Source: MGOM01 sp035455265
GTDB lineage: Bacteria > Chloroflexota > Anaerolineae > Anaerolineales > E44-bin32
Direction: 5' to 3'
Length of the DNA: 39,066 nucleotides
Assembly (NCBI GenBank): GCA_035455265.1
Contig: DATIFK010000235.1
Span: forward strand, 1 to 39,066
In this document: in pieces, positions 14,093 to 22,778 of the stretch
How positions within the stretch are numbered: the stretch's first letter is position 1
Layout: each line of letters begins with the position of its first letter
Made by a program: the position numbers and the translations under genes
The notes under the pieces: model-generated
Databases searched by the model: none
Told to the model about the DNA's origin: nothing
Seen by the model: the letters and a program-made list of their open reading frames with translations, nothing else

Positions 14093-16135
14093 TTATGGGC
14101 TCCAGTACGGACGCCAGGCGGGGTCGAAGTCCAGGGCCGGGTCGTCGGTCAATTCCTTGTAGTTGCTGCAGGATGAAGACATGACGGCGATCTCGTGGTT
14201 CGCCCCGGTCGGCCAGGTTTCGAAGGCGACCCAGTTGCGGTCGGGCGAGAAGCGACCCTCCGCCATCGGCATCGTCGACATGTCGCCGGAGGGGCACAGC
14301 CGGTTCTCCGGCACGCCGCGATCCTCGAAGCGAGTGACGATCAGCCGCGAGATGCCATCGAGATCCTGTTCGAACAGGATCAGCTGCCCGTCGTAGGACC
14401 AGTCCGGGTGCGAATCAGCTCGCGAACCGCTGCGGCTGAACTGCGATCCGCCTCCCGTCACCGGGATCGACCACAGTTGGGCCGGCCCGGACTGGCGAGA
14501 GACATACAGGAGTTCGGCTCCCGACGGTGACCAAATCGGCTGCGAGTCGGCGCCGCCACTCTTCCGGAGTCGGGTTGCCGTCTTCGTCGCCAGGTCGATG
14601 ATGTAGATCTGAGCATGGAGGTCGCGCGTCGACGAGAAGGCGATGCGTTGTCCGTCGGGCGACCATGCCGGATCGAAATCCCCTCCCGGAAACGACGGGA
14701 GCGGCTCCACGCCCGTCCCATCGGCGTTGATGAGGAAGATTTGCGAACCGTCGTAGTAGTCGGAGTTCGTCCGGCACGGCGATATGAAAGCGAGCCGGGC
14801 GCCATCGGGCGACCACGCCGGCTGGCAGGCTCCATCCGACTGATGCGTCAGCTGCACGAGGCCCGTACCGTCGAAGTTGATCAGATAGATCTGCGCCACT
14901 CCGGTGCGGTTGGAGGCGAAGGCCAACTGCCCCATGCCGCCTCCCACGGGTGTGGCGCCTGGTGTCGGAACCTCCGTCGGCCCGGGCTGCGATGGCGTAA
15001 GAAATGCCGGGGCGGCGGTGGGAACGACGACGGGCAGACCGACGGTCGGCGACGGCAGCGGTAAGCCACTGGTGGGCTCGGGCCGTGTCGTCGGCGAGGT
15101 CGAATCGGCCGGCGACAGCAACCCGCCGAGGCTGTCCCGGATCACCGGCAGCAGGGCGACACCCGCCAGCAACGCCACGCCGGTGGCGCCGACGGCCAGC
15201 CACGGCCAGGTCGGGCGAGGCTTTCGGCGGACGGGCCGCGACTTGGGCGCGGCGACCACGGTATCCGTGGTCCGCACGGCCGTGTGTTCCAGATACGGAT
15301 AGTGGCGGACAACCGTCGGTCGACTGGCAACGGCGGCAGCCCGCAGCGCGGCGCCGAACTCGACCACCGATTGGTAGCGGTCCTCCGGCCTGACTTCGAG
15401 CGCCTTCTCGATAGCCCGCGCCACGCTCGGGCTGACTTGGGGATTTCGTTCGCGGAGGGGCGTCAGATGGTCCCGCCCCATGGCGCGCTCCAGGGCGTCC
15501 TCGGGAATGCGTGCCGCCAACGAGGCGTACATCGTGGCCCCGAGCGAGTAGACGTCGGTGCGCGGGTCGGTGCGGCCGCTGCCATACTGCTCCGGCGGCG
15601 AGAAGCCCGGGGTCATCGCTTTGGCGCCGGTCGTCGTGCTGCCGGTGTCCTCCACGACCTTGGCCAGGCCGAAGTCGACCAGGTACGCCTTGCCGTCGGG
15701 CGTCAGCTTGATGTTGCCGGGCTTGATATCGCGATGGAGGATCGGCGGCACGCGCGAATGCAGGTAGGCCAGGGCGTCGCAGATTTCCAGGAACCACGGC
15801 AGGCATTCGGTCTCGGGCACCGGCCCGCTGCGTTCGAGCCGCTGACGCAGGTCCTCCCCGGCGACGAAGTCCATCACCAGGTACTGGCCCTCGCCCGGGA
15901 TGACGAAGTGGTCGGTGACGCGCGGCAGGTTCGGGTGGCGCAGGCTGGCGAGGATCGTCGCCTCGCGCCGGAACTGGCGGGCGAACTCCTCGGTAGTGAA
16001 CAGATTCTCTTTGACGGCGACCGGGACGCCCAGGTTGATGTCGATGGCGCGGCAAACCGCGCCCATGCCGCCCTGCCCGAGGACGCTTTCGATGCGATAG
16101 CGATGCCAGAGAACGGTGCCGGGTTTGAGCGGCAT
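14093..16135 (-). CDS. Ser/Thr protein kinase with membrane anchor and extracytoplasmic beta-propeller
   Basis: Receptor-like kinase of 680 aa. The Hanks-type kinase domain spans about 11-270, with G-loop G-Q-G-G-M-G (20-25), Lys K42, H-R-D-I-K-P-G-N (134-141) and D-F-G-L-A-K (154-159), so it should be active. A basic stretch and a single transmembrane helix (about 310-331) follow, then a Pro/Thr/Ser-rich linker (about 342-398). The C-terminal third (about 400-680) is a TolB/PD40-like propeller with repeated W-S-P-D-G-x-x-(I/L)-(A/L)-F blocks, presumably outside the cell and sensing a ligand. It has an extended -10 promoter just upstream and is divergent from the M14 peptidase. Its target is unknown; the downstream purine operon or the peptidase are candidates only by position. 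Confidence 0.93.
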   Translation of the reverse strand: MPLKPGTVLWHRYRIESVLGQGGMGAVCRAIDINLGVPVAVKENLFTTEEFARQFRREATILASLRHPNLPRVTDHFVIPGEGQYLVMDFVAGEDLRQRLERSGPVPETECLPWFLEICDALAYLHSRVPPILHRDIKPGNIKLTPDGKAYLVDFGLAKVVEDTGSTTTGAKAMTPGFSPPEQYGSGRTDPRTDVYSLGATMYASLAARIPEDALERAMGRDHLTPLRERNPQVSPSVARAIEKALEVRPEDRYQSVVEFGAALRAAAVASRPTVVRHYPYLEHTAVRTTDTVVAAPKSRPVRRKPRPTWPWLAVGATGVALLAGVALLPVIRDSLGGLLSPADSTSPTTRPEPTSGLPLPSPTVGLPVVVPTAAPAFLTPSQPGPTEVPTPGATPVGGGMGQLAFASNRTGVAQIYLINFDGTGLVQLTHQSDGACQPAWSPDGARLAFISPCRTNSDYYDGSQIFLINADGTGVEPLPSFPGGDFDPAWSPDGQRIAFSSTRDLHAQIYIIDLATKTATRLRKSGGADSQPIWSPSGAELLYVSRQSGPAQLWSIPVTGGGSQFSRSGSRADSHPDWSYDGQLILFEQDLDGISRLIVTRFEDRGVPENRLCPSGDMSTMPMAEGRFSPDRNWVAFETWPTGANHEIAVMSSSCSNYKELTDDPALDFDPAWRPYWSP

Positions 16136-16168
16136 AAGACCTAACGGCCCAACGGGTCGTCGCGCGCA

Positions 16169-16177
16169 ATTGTAGCA
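16169..16177 (-). promoter_or_regulatory. Extended -10 element of the kinase gene
   Basis: Minus-strand TGCTACAAT (16177 down to 16169) is a TG-N extended -10 with TACAAT, placing transcription start about 27 nt before the kinase ATG. No good -35 is visible, as expected for extended -10 promoters. Confidence 0.5.
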
Positions 16178-16330
16178 AAACCCACACGTCTGTGAGGCCG
16201 CCCATCAACCCCATTCGGACCACTGTAAGCCGATTGCAAGGTCAAACGAGACGGGAGACCGTACGCTGAGACCGCAGCAGGGCATGTGTGATAGAGTCCC
16301 GCCCCTGTGGCGGAGGTTGGAGCGTCTGAG

Positions 16331-17212
16331 ATGAAGGCGCGTGGCGATCGGAGACTCTGGAGGGCGCTGGGCCTTTGGGCCGGCACCATCACGCTCGCGG
16401 GTTGGGCGCTGGGCGCTCCGGCGCACACGGCGCCGGCCTGGAGCGCGCCGATCGAAACCGTCGCCTTTCCCTCTGAACCATCGGCCGCCTCCACCGAGCC
16501 GTCGCCGACCCCGGACGATACGCCGATCGTGATCGGGACGTCCGTCGGCGGGAGACCCCTGGAGGTCTATCGCTTCGGCAATGGCCCTCGCGAGCTGTTG
16601 ATCGTGGCCGGCATCCACGGCGGCTACGAGTGGAACACGGTCCTTCTCGCCGACGCGCTCGTCGCCCACGTCCGTGACGGTTCGGTGGCGGTGCCGGAGG
16701 ACGCGAGCCTCTTCATCCTGCACGACCTCAATCCGGACGGCTACGAGCGTGCTCACGGCGCCGAGGGTCGCGCCAACGATCGCGGCGTCGACCTCAATCG
16801 GAACTGGCCGCTCAACTGGCAGCCCGATTGGAATCGGTCGGGGTGCTGGGACTACCTCCCGATCACCGCCGGCAAGCATCCGCTCTCAGAGCCCGAGACG
16901 GCTGCCTTGCTCGGATTCATCGTGCAACACGACTTCCAAGCCCTGATCAGCTATCACAGCGCGGCCCTGGGCATCTTCCCCGGCGGTCAGCCGCCGACCG
17001 AAGGGTCCCTGCGATTGGCCGAGGCGATCCACGGCGTCACCGACTACCCCTACCCTCCCCAAAGGAACGGCTGCGAGTACACCGGCCAGTTCGCCGATTG
17101 GGCCACCGCCCAGGGCATGGCCGCCGTCGATGTCGAACTCAGCACTCACGATTCGATCGACCTGTGGGTCAATCTGGACGTGCTTCGAACATTCCTCGCG
17201 TTCCAACCTTGA
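16331..17212 (+). CDS. Secreted M14-family zinc carboxypeptidase
   Basis: Metallopeptidase of 293 aa. An N-terminal signal or anchor (about 9-30) is followed by a Pro/Ser/Thr-rich spacer (40-64). The catalytic domain has G-I-H-G-G-Y-E-W-N (H96 and E100, zinc ligands), N-P-D-G-Y-E-R (134-140), the substrate-binding R-G-V-D-L-N-R-N-W (151-159), S-Y-H-S (H209, third zinc ligand) and D-V-E-L (E269, general base). All M14 catalytic residues are present. I used ATG at 16331; an in-frame GTG at 16307 lies upstream of a GGAGG. The compact domain resembles MpaA/peptidoglycan-peptide amidases more than digestive carboxypeptidases, so cell-wall peptide cleavage is possible. It is divergent from the sensor kinase. 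Confidence 0.9.
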   Translation: MKARGDRRLWRALGLWAGTITLAGWALGAPAHTAPAWSAPIETVAFPSEPSAASTEPSPTPDDTPIVIGTSVGGRPLEVYRFGNGPRELLIVAGIHGGYEWNTVLLADALVAHVRDGSVAVPEDASLFILHDLNPDGYERAHGAEGRANDRGVDLNRNWPLNWQPDWNRSGCWDYLPITAGKHPLSEPETAALLGFIVQHDFQALISYHSAALGIFPGGQPPTEGSLRLAEAIHGVTDYPYPPQRNGCEYTGQFADWATAQGMAAVDVELSTHDSIDLWVNLDVLRTFLAFQP

Positions 17213-17375
17213 GTGGCCAACCCCTCGGACGCGGCTGCCGATTCGGCGGCGTTCGTCAAGACGGGCCTGGGCTACCTCCCTCGCTCCAGGGTTCTCGCGA
17301 CGTTCCGCGCTTCGACTTCCCTCAGGCCAAAGACCTACGTCCCCACTCAAGTGCCTGAGCGGAGCCCGCTCCCAA

Positions 17376-17396
17376 CCCTCGGATACATCCGAAGGG
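17376..17396. other. Small hairpin in the 260-bp convergent gap
   Basis: TCGGA (17379-17383) and TCCGA (17388-17392) form a stem with a TACA loop, extended by CCC/GGG (17376-17378 with 17394-17396) across a bulged A; CCTTTG follows on the plus strand. It could be a weak terminator for the M14 gene. Nothing else is recognised between 17213 and 17472. Confidence 0.25.
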
Positions 17397-17472
17397 CCTT
17401 TGCGACCCGTGCGCTTCAACCAGCTAGCGATTGGAGCTGAAGGGAAAGCTGGTCGCGTAGCCAGCCGCTCGG

Positions 17473-18738
17473 TCAGGCCTCCCGAATCACGCCTCGCACC
17501 GTCGATGAGAAGTCCGGAAAGATCCGGTCCATCGCTGGATTGTTCAAACGCTTGAGGCAGATCTCCGCCAGGATGTCGCGATAGTCGACGGTGACGGCCA
17601 GGTCTCCCGGGCCGAAGAGCTGCTCCGGCTCGAGGCCCGGCCACTGGGCGTGCACCTTGCCCCCCTCGACATGGCCGCCCAGCAGGAACATCAATCCTCC
17701 GTGACCGTGATCCGTTCCCAGGCTGGCGTTCTCGTAGGCGCGTCGGCCGAACTCCGTCATGACGACCAGGGTGATGCGGTTCATCTCTTCGGCCAGGTCG
17801 GCGTGGAAGGCGGCCAGGCCGCCGGCGAGATCGTCGAGCAGGCCGGCCATCAGCCCCTGACTGGAACCCTGGGCGAAGTGCGTGTCCCAACCACCCACGT
17901 CGATGGCCGCCGCCTCGAGCCCGACTTCGGCTTTGATCAGGGCTGCCACCTGGCGCAGGCTCATCCCCAGATCCCCATCGGGATAGAGCGCCCCGTCGCT
18001 CGGTCGATACGCCAATGGGTCGAGTGAGGCGAGTGTGTCGAGGATGTGCAGCGTGTCCTGGCCGATGCCCTGAAGCTCACCCTCCCCGCGGTACATCGTC
18101 GCCAGGGCCTCCTGCAACGCTTGTGCCGCCGCCAGATCGCCTCCGAGGTGAAAGTCGGCGATCGAGCGCAGAGCCGTCACCGGGATCGAACCGCGCAGGC
18201 TCTGCTGCACCCTGTCCCCCAGCCCGACGGCCCGCAAGGGAGAGGTGTTGCCGGTGTCGAGGCTGGCCAGGTGACGGGCGATCCAACCCGAGGCCGGCCC
18301 GTGCAGGTCGGTCAACCCGCGTTCCATCAGCTCCATGGCCTGGAAATGGCTGCGCGACTCGTCCGGCGCGCCGCACGCGTGGACCACGGCCAGCTGCCCC
18401 GCCTGCCACGCCGGCAGCAGGGGCGCCAAAGCCGGATGGAATCCGAAGAAGCCGTCGAGATCGATGATGCGCAGGGCCTTCTCGGGCCGGCGGTCGTCGG
18501 GGCGCGGCACCGCCAGAGTCGGCCGAATGCGGAAGTAGGCCGCCTCGCCATGAGGGACGACGATGTTCAGCGCATCGGCTGCACCCCGCAGGAACACGAC
18601 GACGAGCACATCGCCGCGGGGGCCTTGCTGTGCGGGCGCAAACGCCAGGCGCGGCATCCAGGAGGGCCAGGCCCACGCGGCCAGCGGCGCGGCGGCCAGG
18701 GCCTCCAAGAACGCTCGGCGTGAATGAGTCGTTGCCAT
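17473..18738 (-). CDS. DUF1501 protein, Tat-exported
   Basis: DUF1501 family (alkaline-phosphatase-like fold), 421 aa, function unknown. A twin-arginine signal opens the protein (S-R-R-A-F-L-E followed by a hydrophobic Ala-rich stretch to about residue 30). Family blocks: L-V-V-V-F-L-R-G-A-A-D-A near 48, S-H-F-Q-A-M-E-L-M-E-R-G, G-G-W-D-T-H-F, V-V-M-T-E-F-G-R-R-A-Y-E-N and D-H-G-H-G-G near the C-terminus, which hold the putative metal ligands. The start MATTHSRR is set by GAGGAGG 8 bp upstream. It lies 14 bp after the DUF1800 gene; the two families commonly co-occur and are presumed to act together at the cell surface. Confidence 0.9.
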   Translation of the reverse strand: MATTHSRRAFLEALAAAPLAAWAWPSWMPRLAFAPAQQGPRGDVLVVVFLRGAADALNIVVPHGEAAYFRIRPTLAVPRPDDRRPEKALRIIDLDGFFGFHPALAPLLPAWQAGQLAVVHACGAPDESRSHFQAMELMERGLTDLHGPASGWIARHLASLDTGNTSPLRAVGLGDRVQQSLRGSIPVTALRSIADFHLGGDLAAAQALQEALATMYRGEGELQGIGQDTLHILDTLASLDPLAYRPSDGALYPDGDLGMSLRQVAALIKAEVGLEAAAIDVGGWDTHFAQGSSQGLMAGLLDDLAGGLAAFHADLAEEMNRITLVVMTEFGRRAYENASLGTDHGHGGLMFLLGGHVEGGKVHAQWPGLEPEQLFGPGDLAVTVDYRDILAEICLKRLNNPAMDRIFPDFSSTVRGVIREA

Positions 18739-18752
18739 CGAGAAGACCTCCT

Positions 18753-20204
18753 CTACCGCCACTGAAAGGCCGGGGAGGCCAGGATCCCGGCCACCAGCAG
18801 ACTTCCATCGTCCGACACCAGCGGTTGCAGGGCGCGCCTCATCGGCTCGCTGGCAGCGGAACCGAGAAGCAGCGTCGCAAAACGATCCAGAACTGAATTC
18901 GATTCACCCTTCTCGTCCGTGTGCCTCCAGGCCTCGAGGGGCACGCGAGTTCCGTTCAGCCGACCGGTCATCAGGTCGAGGGCGAATTGCCAGCGAGACA
19001 CGAGGCCGCCCTTCCAGGGCGCGGCCTCATCGGTCGGTCCATCGGGCGTCGCCCAGGCGAACGGCAGTTGTCCCATGCGCGCCAGCGGGTCCTGCACTCC
19101 GGAGCCCCCGTCCGTGTCGCCGTCGAGCATCCGCAAGGACGAGATGACGAAGTTCAGCGGGCGCTTGAACTTGGGCTCGGCGATTCGTCCCAGGGGGAGA
19201 TCCAGCAAGATGGGGCGGAGCATCGCGCCGATGTCCCCGCCGCTCTCGACCAGCGCACGGGCGCATCGGGCCACAATGTCGCCGTATTGCTCCACGGACT
19301 CACCGACAAAGCGCCGGACGAGCTTGCGGGCCAGGTGATCGGCCGTTGCCCGGTGCAAGGCCAAGACGTCGAGCACGCGCTCGGCCTCCGCCTGCCCCGC
19401 CGGCTCGATGTGAACGTGGATGACATCTTTCGAGCCGGTGTCGTGGTCGTCGCCGCGGAAGACAAACTCGCCGCGCCAGAAGCGCGAGCGCACCGACCAT
19501 CCCGTCAGGCAACGGGCGAGCTCCATCACGTCGGCCTGGTCGTACCCGCCGTGCACTCCCAGCGTGTGGAGCTCCATCAGCTCACGGGCGTAGTTCTCGT
19601 TCGGCGTCCCCTTCAGATTGGCCTGGTTGTCGAGGTAGACCAGCATCGCCGGCGAATGCGCCGAAGCCCACAAGAGATCGCGGAAGTTCCCCAGGGCGTG
19701 ACGGCGGATAACCTCGCGGTCGTCGACGGTCTTCAGGAACCAGCAGTCGCCCTTGTCGACCGAGATGTTGAAATGATCGGTCCAGAACTCGACCATGACT
19801 TCGAGCAGCTGACGCCGGCTGTAGATCTGCCGCAACAGGCTGGCGCGTCGCAATTCGCGGACAACATCCTCGCGATCCCACGCTGCCAGGTCGCTCGCCT
19901 CGAGCTGAAGCGAGTCCAGCGGCCGCACCAGGAGATCCGCGGCCGGATCGGCGATCTGCGACGGCGCCAGCTGCCCCTCGATCCAGCCCGGCAGCCCAAC
20001 GGCGGCCGCTTCGATTCGTTCGGCTGCCGTGGGCCCGAACGTCAGGCGCTGCAAGGCGCGGAAGGTTCCCTCTTCCGCCGGAGGCCACGCCGCGGCCGGG
20101 CGCAGGGCCCCGGCCAGTCGAGCGTACACCGGCGAGCAGGCCGAGGCCGCGGCGCCGGCCGCCAGCAGACCCCCAACCTTGAGGAACGTCCTGCGGTCCA
20201 GCAT
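18753..20204 (-). CDS. DUF1800 protein, Tat-exported lipoprotein
   Basis: DUF1800 family, 483 aa, function unknown. The signal combines a twin-arginine motif (D-R-R-T-F-L-K, residues 3-9) with a lipobox-like A-S-A-C near residue 23, so it is probably a Tat-exported lipoprotein. Family blocks: R-L-T-F-G-P-T-A-A-E-R near 53, F-W-T-D-H-F-N near 140, S-P-A-M-L-V-Y-L-D-N near 180, N-E-N-Y-A-R-E-L-M-E-L-H-T-L-G-V (the hallmark) and C-L-T-G-W. The start is 6 bp after the upstream membrane-protein stop with little Shine-Dalgarno, suggesting translational coupling. It partners the downstream DUF1501 gene. Confidence 0.9.
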   Translation of the reverse strand: MLDRRTFLKVGGLLAAGAAASACSPVYARLAGALRPAAAWPPAEEGTFRALQRLTFGPTAAERIEAAAVGLPGWIEGQLAPSQIADPAADLLVRPLDSLQLEASDLAAWDREDVVRELRRASLLRQIYSRRQLLEVMVEFWTDHFNISVDKGDCWFLKTVDDREVIRRHALGNFRDLLWASAHSPAMLVYLDNQANLKGTPNENYARELMELHTLGVHGGYDQADVMELARCLTGWSVRSRFWRGEFVFRGDDHDTGSKDVIHVHIEPAGQAEAERVLDVLALHRATADHLARKLVRRFVGESVEQYGDIVARCARALVESGGDIGAMLRPILLDLPLGRIAEPKFKRPLNFVISSLRMLDGDTDGGSGVQDPLARMGQLPFAWATPDGPTDEAAPWKGGLVSRWQFALDLMTGRLNGTRVPLEAWRHTDEKGESNSVLDRFATLLLGSAASEPMRRALQPLVSDDGSLLVAGILASPAFQWR

Positions 20205-20210
20205 GCGAGA

Positions 20211-20729
20211 TCAGGCTGATCCGAGAACGGGCTCGGGGTCGGCTGCCAGCGACGGCCGGGGCTTCCAGCGAAGCAGGGCGAACAGCCCGGCACCATACGA
20301 GACGACCAGGCAGGCCGGCAGGATGACGAACCACCCCACGATCGGAAAGGCAGCTGCCAATTCCAGAGCGAGGGCACTGCGGACGAACGCGCTCAGGCCG
20401 CCCTTGCCTTCGATGAGCTGGAGGCGATCGCTCATGACGCTCGTGGCTCCGGCGGCGCCGATGGTCGCGACCGCAAAGGCGGCCAACGCAACCAGAGCGC
20501 CCACAAACTTGAACAGGGCCGCCGGGACGGCCGAGAGCACGCTGACGACCAGGGCCGTCGCCATCGCCGCGCCCAGTCCGAAGAACAGGCTCTTGTACGG
20601 CGTTCGTTCCAGCCGTTGCTGCGCCCGGCCGACGGAATCGGGAAACAGCAGCCAGACTCCGGTCAGCAGCCCAGGAAAGGCGATGCCCAAAGCGAGGAGA
20701 GTCCCGAAAACGGAGTAGACGTCGGCCAT
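20211..20729 (-). CDS. Four-helix membrane protein
   Basis: Unrecognised 172-aa membrane protein. I see four hydrophobic segments (about 4-28, 48-75, 78-98 and 120-150) and a Pro-rich charged C-terminal tail. The start MADVYS has a GGGAGG site 6 bp upstream. The frame continues upstream without support and would run towards a terminator. It is the first gene of the operon with DUF1800 and DUF1501, so it may anchor or assist that pair. Its general build resembles the 158-aa protein upstream (G-W-F helix pairs near the end), which hints at paralogy, though I cannot show it. Confidence 0.7.
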   Translation of the reverse strand: MADVYSVFGTLLALGIAFPGLLTGVWLLFPDSVGRAQQRLERTPYKSLFFGLGAAMATALVVSVLSAVPAALFKFVGALVALAAFAVATIGAAGATSVMSDRLQLIEGKGGLSAFVRSALALELAAAFPIVGWFVILPACLVVSYGAGLFALLRWKPRPSLAADPEPVLGSA

Positions 20730-20810
20730 GGTGTCCTCCCAACTCGGCGGCCCGCAGCCGCATCGACGACTTTCTGGACGAGGTACAGCCAGAATGGCCA
20801 CAAGGTCGCG

Positions 20811-20841
20811 CGAAGAAAACTCCCCCGCCGTGGCGGGGGAG
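20811..20841 (-). terminator. Intrinsic terminator after the sigma/anti-sigma/membrane-protein operon
   Basis: A perfect 9-bp stem (CTCCCCCGC at 20820-20828 with GCGGGGGAG at 20833-20841) has a 4-nt loop and is followed on the minus strand by TTTTCTTCG. It lies 26 bp after the 158-aa membrane-protein gene and separates it from the DUF1800 operon. Confidence 0.85.
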
Positions 20842-20866
20842 CGTGGGGAGCCGGGGCAATTCCGGG

Positions 20867-21343
20867 TCAGGAGATCGCGGCCCTGCGTCGGAAGAGGCCC
20901 AGCACGAAACCTCCCAGGCCCAGGCAGGAGATGTAGGGAATGAGGCCGAACCAGCCCACGTACGGTGTGGCGCCTCCCAGGCCGAGCACGAACGTCCCCA
21001 GGATCATCCGGCCCAAACCAGACCGGTGCGGAGCGATCCGTTCCCCGGCCAGCCCGCTGACCGCCGCCAACCCAAACGTCAGGCCGATCAGGCCGACGGC
21101 GAGGACGACGGCGCCCAGGAAGCGGAAAGGCGGGCCTCCGATCGACAGCAGGGCTGTAGAGACTCCGCCGAGGAACAACACATTCACGACGCCCAGGGCG
21201 AACGAACGGCCCGGGTGGTCGTCGATGGCGCGCCGGCTCACCTCGACGGTCACCGGGAAGAGCGCCGCCACGGCGTTGAAGAGAGCCGCCAGGCAGACCG
21301 TCAGGACCAGGACGGCGATCACGATGGCAAAGGGTTGTTCCAT
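20867..21343 (-). CDS. Small four-helix membrane protein in the ECF-sigma operon
   Basis: Unrecognised 158-aa protein with hydrophobic segments at about 5-30, 45-70, 74-98 and 112-148, and a basic R-R-R C-terminus. P-Y-V-G-W-F-G-L-I-P-Y lies within the last hydrophobic stretch. It follows the anti-sigma gene by 34 bp and is closed by a terminator, so it is probably co-expressed with the sigma factor. It could be part of the signal input, or be a target such as an envelope-stress protein. No function can be assigned. Confidence 0.7.
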   Translation of the reverse strand: MEQPFAIVIAVLVLTVCLAALFNAVAALFPVTVEVSRRAIDDHPGRSFALGVVNVLFLGGVSTALLSIGGPPFRFLGAVVLAVGLIGLTFGLAAVSGLAGERIAPHRSGLGRMILGTFVLGLGGATPYVGWFGLIPYISCLGLGGFVLGLFRRRAAIS

Positions 21344-21377
21344 GATTCCGCTCCTTCCCTCAGATGGATGTGCTCGT

Positions 21378-21944
21378 TCAGGCCCGTCGTGCCGGGAAAC
21401 GCAGGAGGACCCCGTTGCCCAATGCCCCCAACACGAGGGCGGCGGCGCCCACCGTGAGAACGAAGGGCCAGGACATCGCTGAGCCGGCGGTCAGGCTGCG
21501 CAGCCACATGTCCGCCGCACTTTGCAGGACGCGAATGTCGGCCAACCACTGGGGCCAGTTCGAATCCCAACTGCCCACCAGGGTTTCTGCCCAAGGGACA
21601 AGCGTGGGCGGCACAAGCAGAGCGGCAACGGTCGCGAGGTCCGCCTCCAGGCGCGGCCAGATGGTCGCGATCAAACTTGCGCCGGCGAGGGCCTCCAGCG
21701 CGGTCATCCAGGTCAGCAGTCGGGGCGCAGACCGCCGCCGCACCCGCGCCAGAACGGGATGGACGAGGTCGCGGGTGAGGCGGACCTCGGGCAGAGCCTG
21801 AAGGGAGGCCGTCAGGTCCTCCAGCGCCGCCAGGCGAGTGCGACAGGCCGCGCACGACTTCAGATGGTCGCGCGCCTGGCGATCCGACCCTCGCGTCAGA
21901 CGTCGATCCAGGAACTCGTTGAGCGTCGCGTCATCCAGATGCAT
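21378..21944 (-). CDS. Membrane anti-sigma factor with zinc-finger-type N-terminus
   Basis: Anti-sigma factor of 188 aa. The N-terminal anti-sigma domain (1-45) contains H-L-K-S-C-A-A-C, the H-x3-C-x2-C core of ZAS proteins, followed by two hydrophobic segments (about 78-95 and 155-180) that should place the middle region outside the membrane. The gene overlaps the ECF sigma gene by 14 bp, the usual layout for a cognate pair. It should hold the sigma factor at the membrane until an envelope or oxidative signal releases it. The signal is unknown. Confidence 0.85.
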   Translation of the reverse strand: MHLDDATLNEFLDRRLTRGSDRQARDHLKSCAACRTRLAALEDLTASLQALPEVRLTRDLVHPVLARVRRRSAPRLLTWMTALEALAGASLIATIWPRLEADLATVAALLVPPTLVPWAETLVGSWDSNWPQWLADIRVLQSAADMWLRSLTAGSAMSWPFVLTVGAAALVLGALGNGVLLRFPARRA

Positions 21945-22491
21945 GATCGGCCGTCCCTAGGCGCCGGGCCAGTTGGCGCCGCGCCCGGAAGAGATGGGTC
22001 TTGATATCGCTGAGCGGCAGGGCCAAAGCGCGCGACATCTCCTCGTACGACAGGTCCTGGAAGTGCCGCAGCTCGATGACGGCGCGATAGTGCGGCGGAA
22101 GCTCGGCCAGGGCCCGCCGCAGACGCGTGGCTCGATCACGGCGTTCCTGCGCCTCGGCCGGATCCGGCTGATCGGCATCGATCGGATCGTCGCGTTCCTC
22201 ATCGAGAGGCAGGCTCCACGGCGCCCGTCGCTGTAGGGCATTCAGGCACACGTTGGCAGCCACTTTCCGGATCCAAGGCCCGAAAGGGCGATCGGCGTCG
22301 AACGTCTCCAGGCGCTGGAAGCCGCGCACCAGGGCGTCCTGGGCCAGGTCTTCGGCCTCCTGACGCTCCCCAACCAGGCGATAGCACACGTTGAAGACCG
22401 AGGTCTGGTACCGGCGCACCAGTTCCCCATAGGCCTCCACTTCGCCGCGGCGTGTCCGCTCCACCAGGTCACGGTCTGGGGAGCTTTCCAT
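21931..22491 (-). CDS. ECF-family RNA polymerase sigma factor
   Basis: Sigma-70 family, ECF type, 186 aa. Region 2 reads D-A-L-V-R-G-F-Q-R-L with the preceding A-E-D-L-A-Q, and region 4 has L-P-P-H-Y-R-A-V-I-E-L-R followed by a helix-turn-helix (Y-E-E-M-S-R-A-L and I-K-T-H-L-F-R-A-R-R). It is most like the RpoE/SigW groups with membrane-bound anti-sigma partners. It heads the minus-strand operon with the anti-sigma and a membrane protein. A perfect palindrome and a divergent promoter lie about 180 bp upstream. Confidence 0.93.
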   Translation of the reverse strand: MESSPDRDLVERTRRGEVEAYGELVRRYQTSVFNVCYRLVGERQEAEDLAQDALVRGFQRLETFDADRPFGPWIRKVAANVCLNALQRRAPWSLPLDEERDDPIDADQPDPAEAQERRDRATRLRRALAELPPHYRAVIELRHFQDLSYEEMSRALALPLSDIKTHLFRARRQLARRLGTADHASG

Positions 22492-22672
22492 GTCCGTAGC
22501 GTACTACAGGCCGATATGGGCGAAAGTCGCGTTGGGGGCTACCGACGGCCCTTCTGATGACGTCTATCCGGGCTCCGACGCCGCGGGACCGATTCGGCCG
22601 CCAGTCAGCCGGCTGCATCCACTTGTCAGGCAATCGGCGGCCACCCTGCAGCAAGGCACAGCATCGAGGGAC

Positions 22673-22709
22673 GTCAATATTGACAGGGCCCAAGGCTCTC
22701 CCATACTAT
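22673..22709 (+). promoter_or_regulatory. Promoter for the GlsB-type gene with overlapping palindrome
   Basis: TTGACA (22680-22685) and TACTAT (22704-22709) are separated by 18 bp and point at the small membrane-protein gene, leaving a leader of about 63 nt. The -35 overlaps GTCAATATTGAC (22673-22684), a perfect 12-bp palindrome that also presents a TTGACG on the other strand. It is a likely operator. The rest of the 287-bp divergent gap shows nothing I recognise. Confidence 0.6.
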
Positions 22710-22778
22710 CAATGCAACCGTGGAACGCCCCCGGGGACTGGCGGGCCGGGGCGAAAACCAGCCACTCGAGGATGAAAC

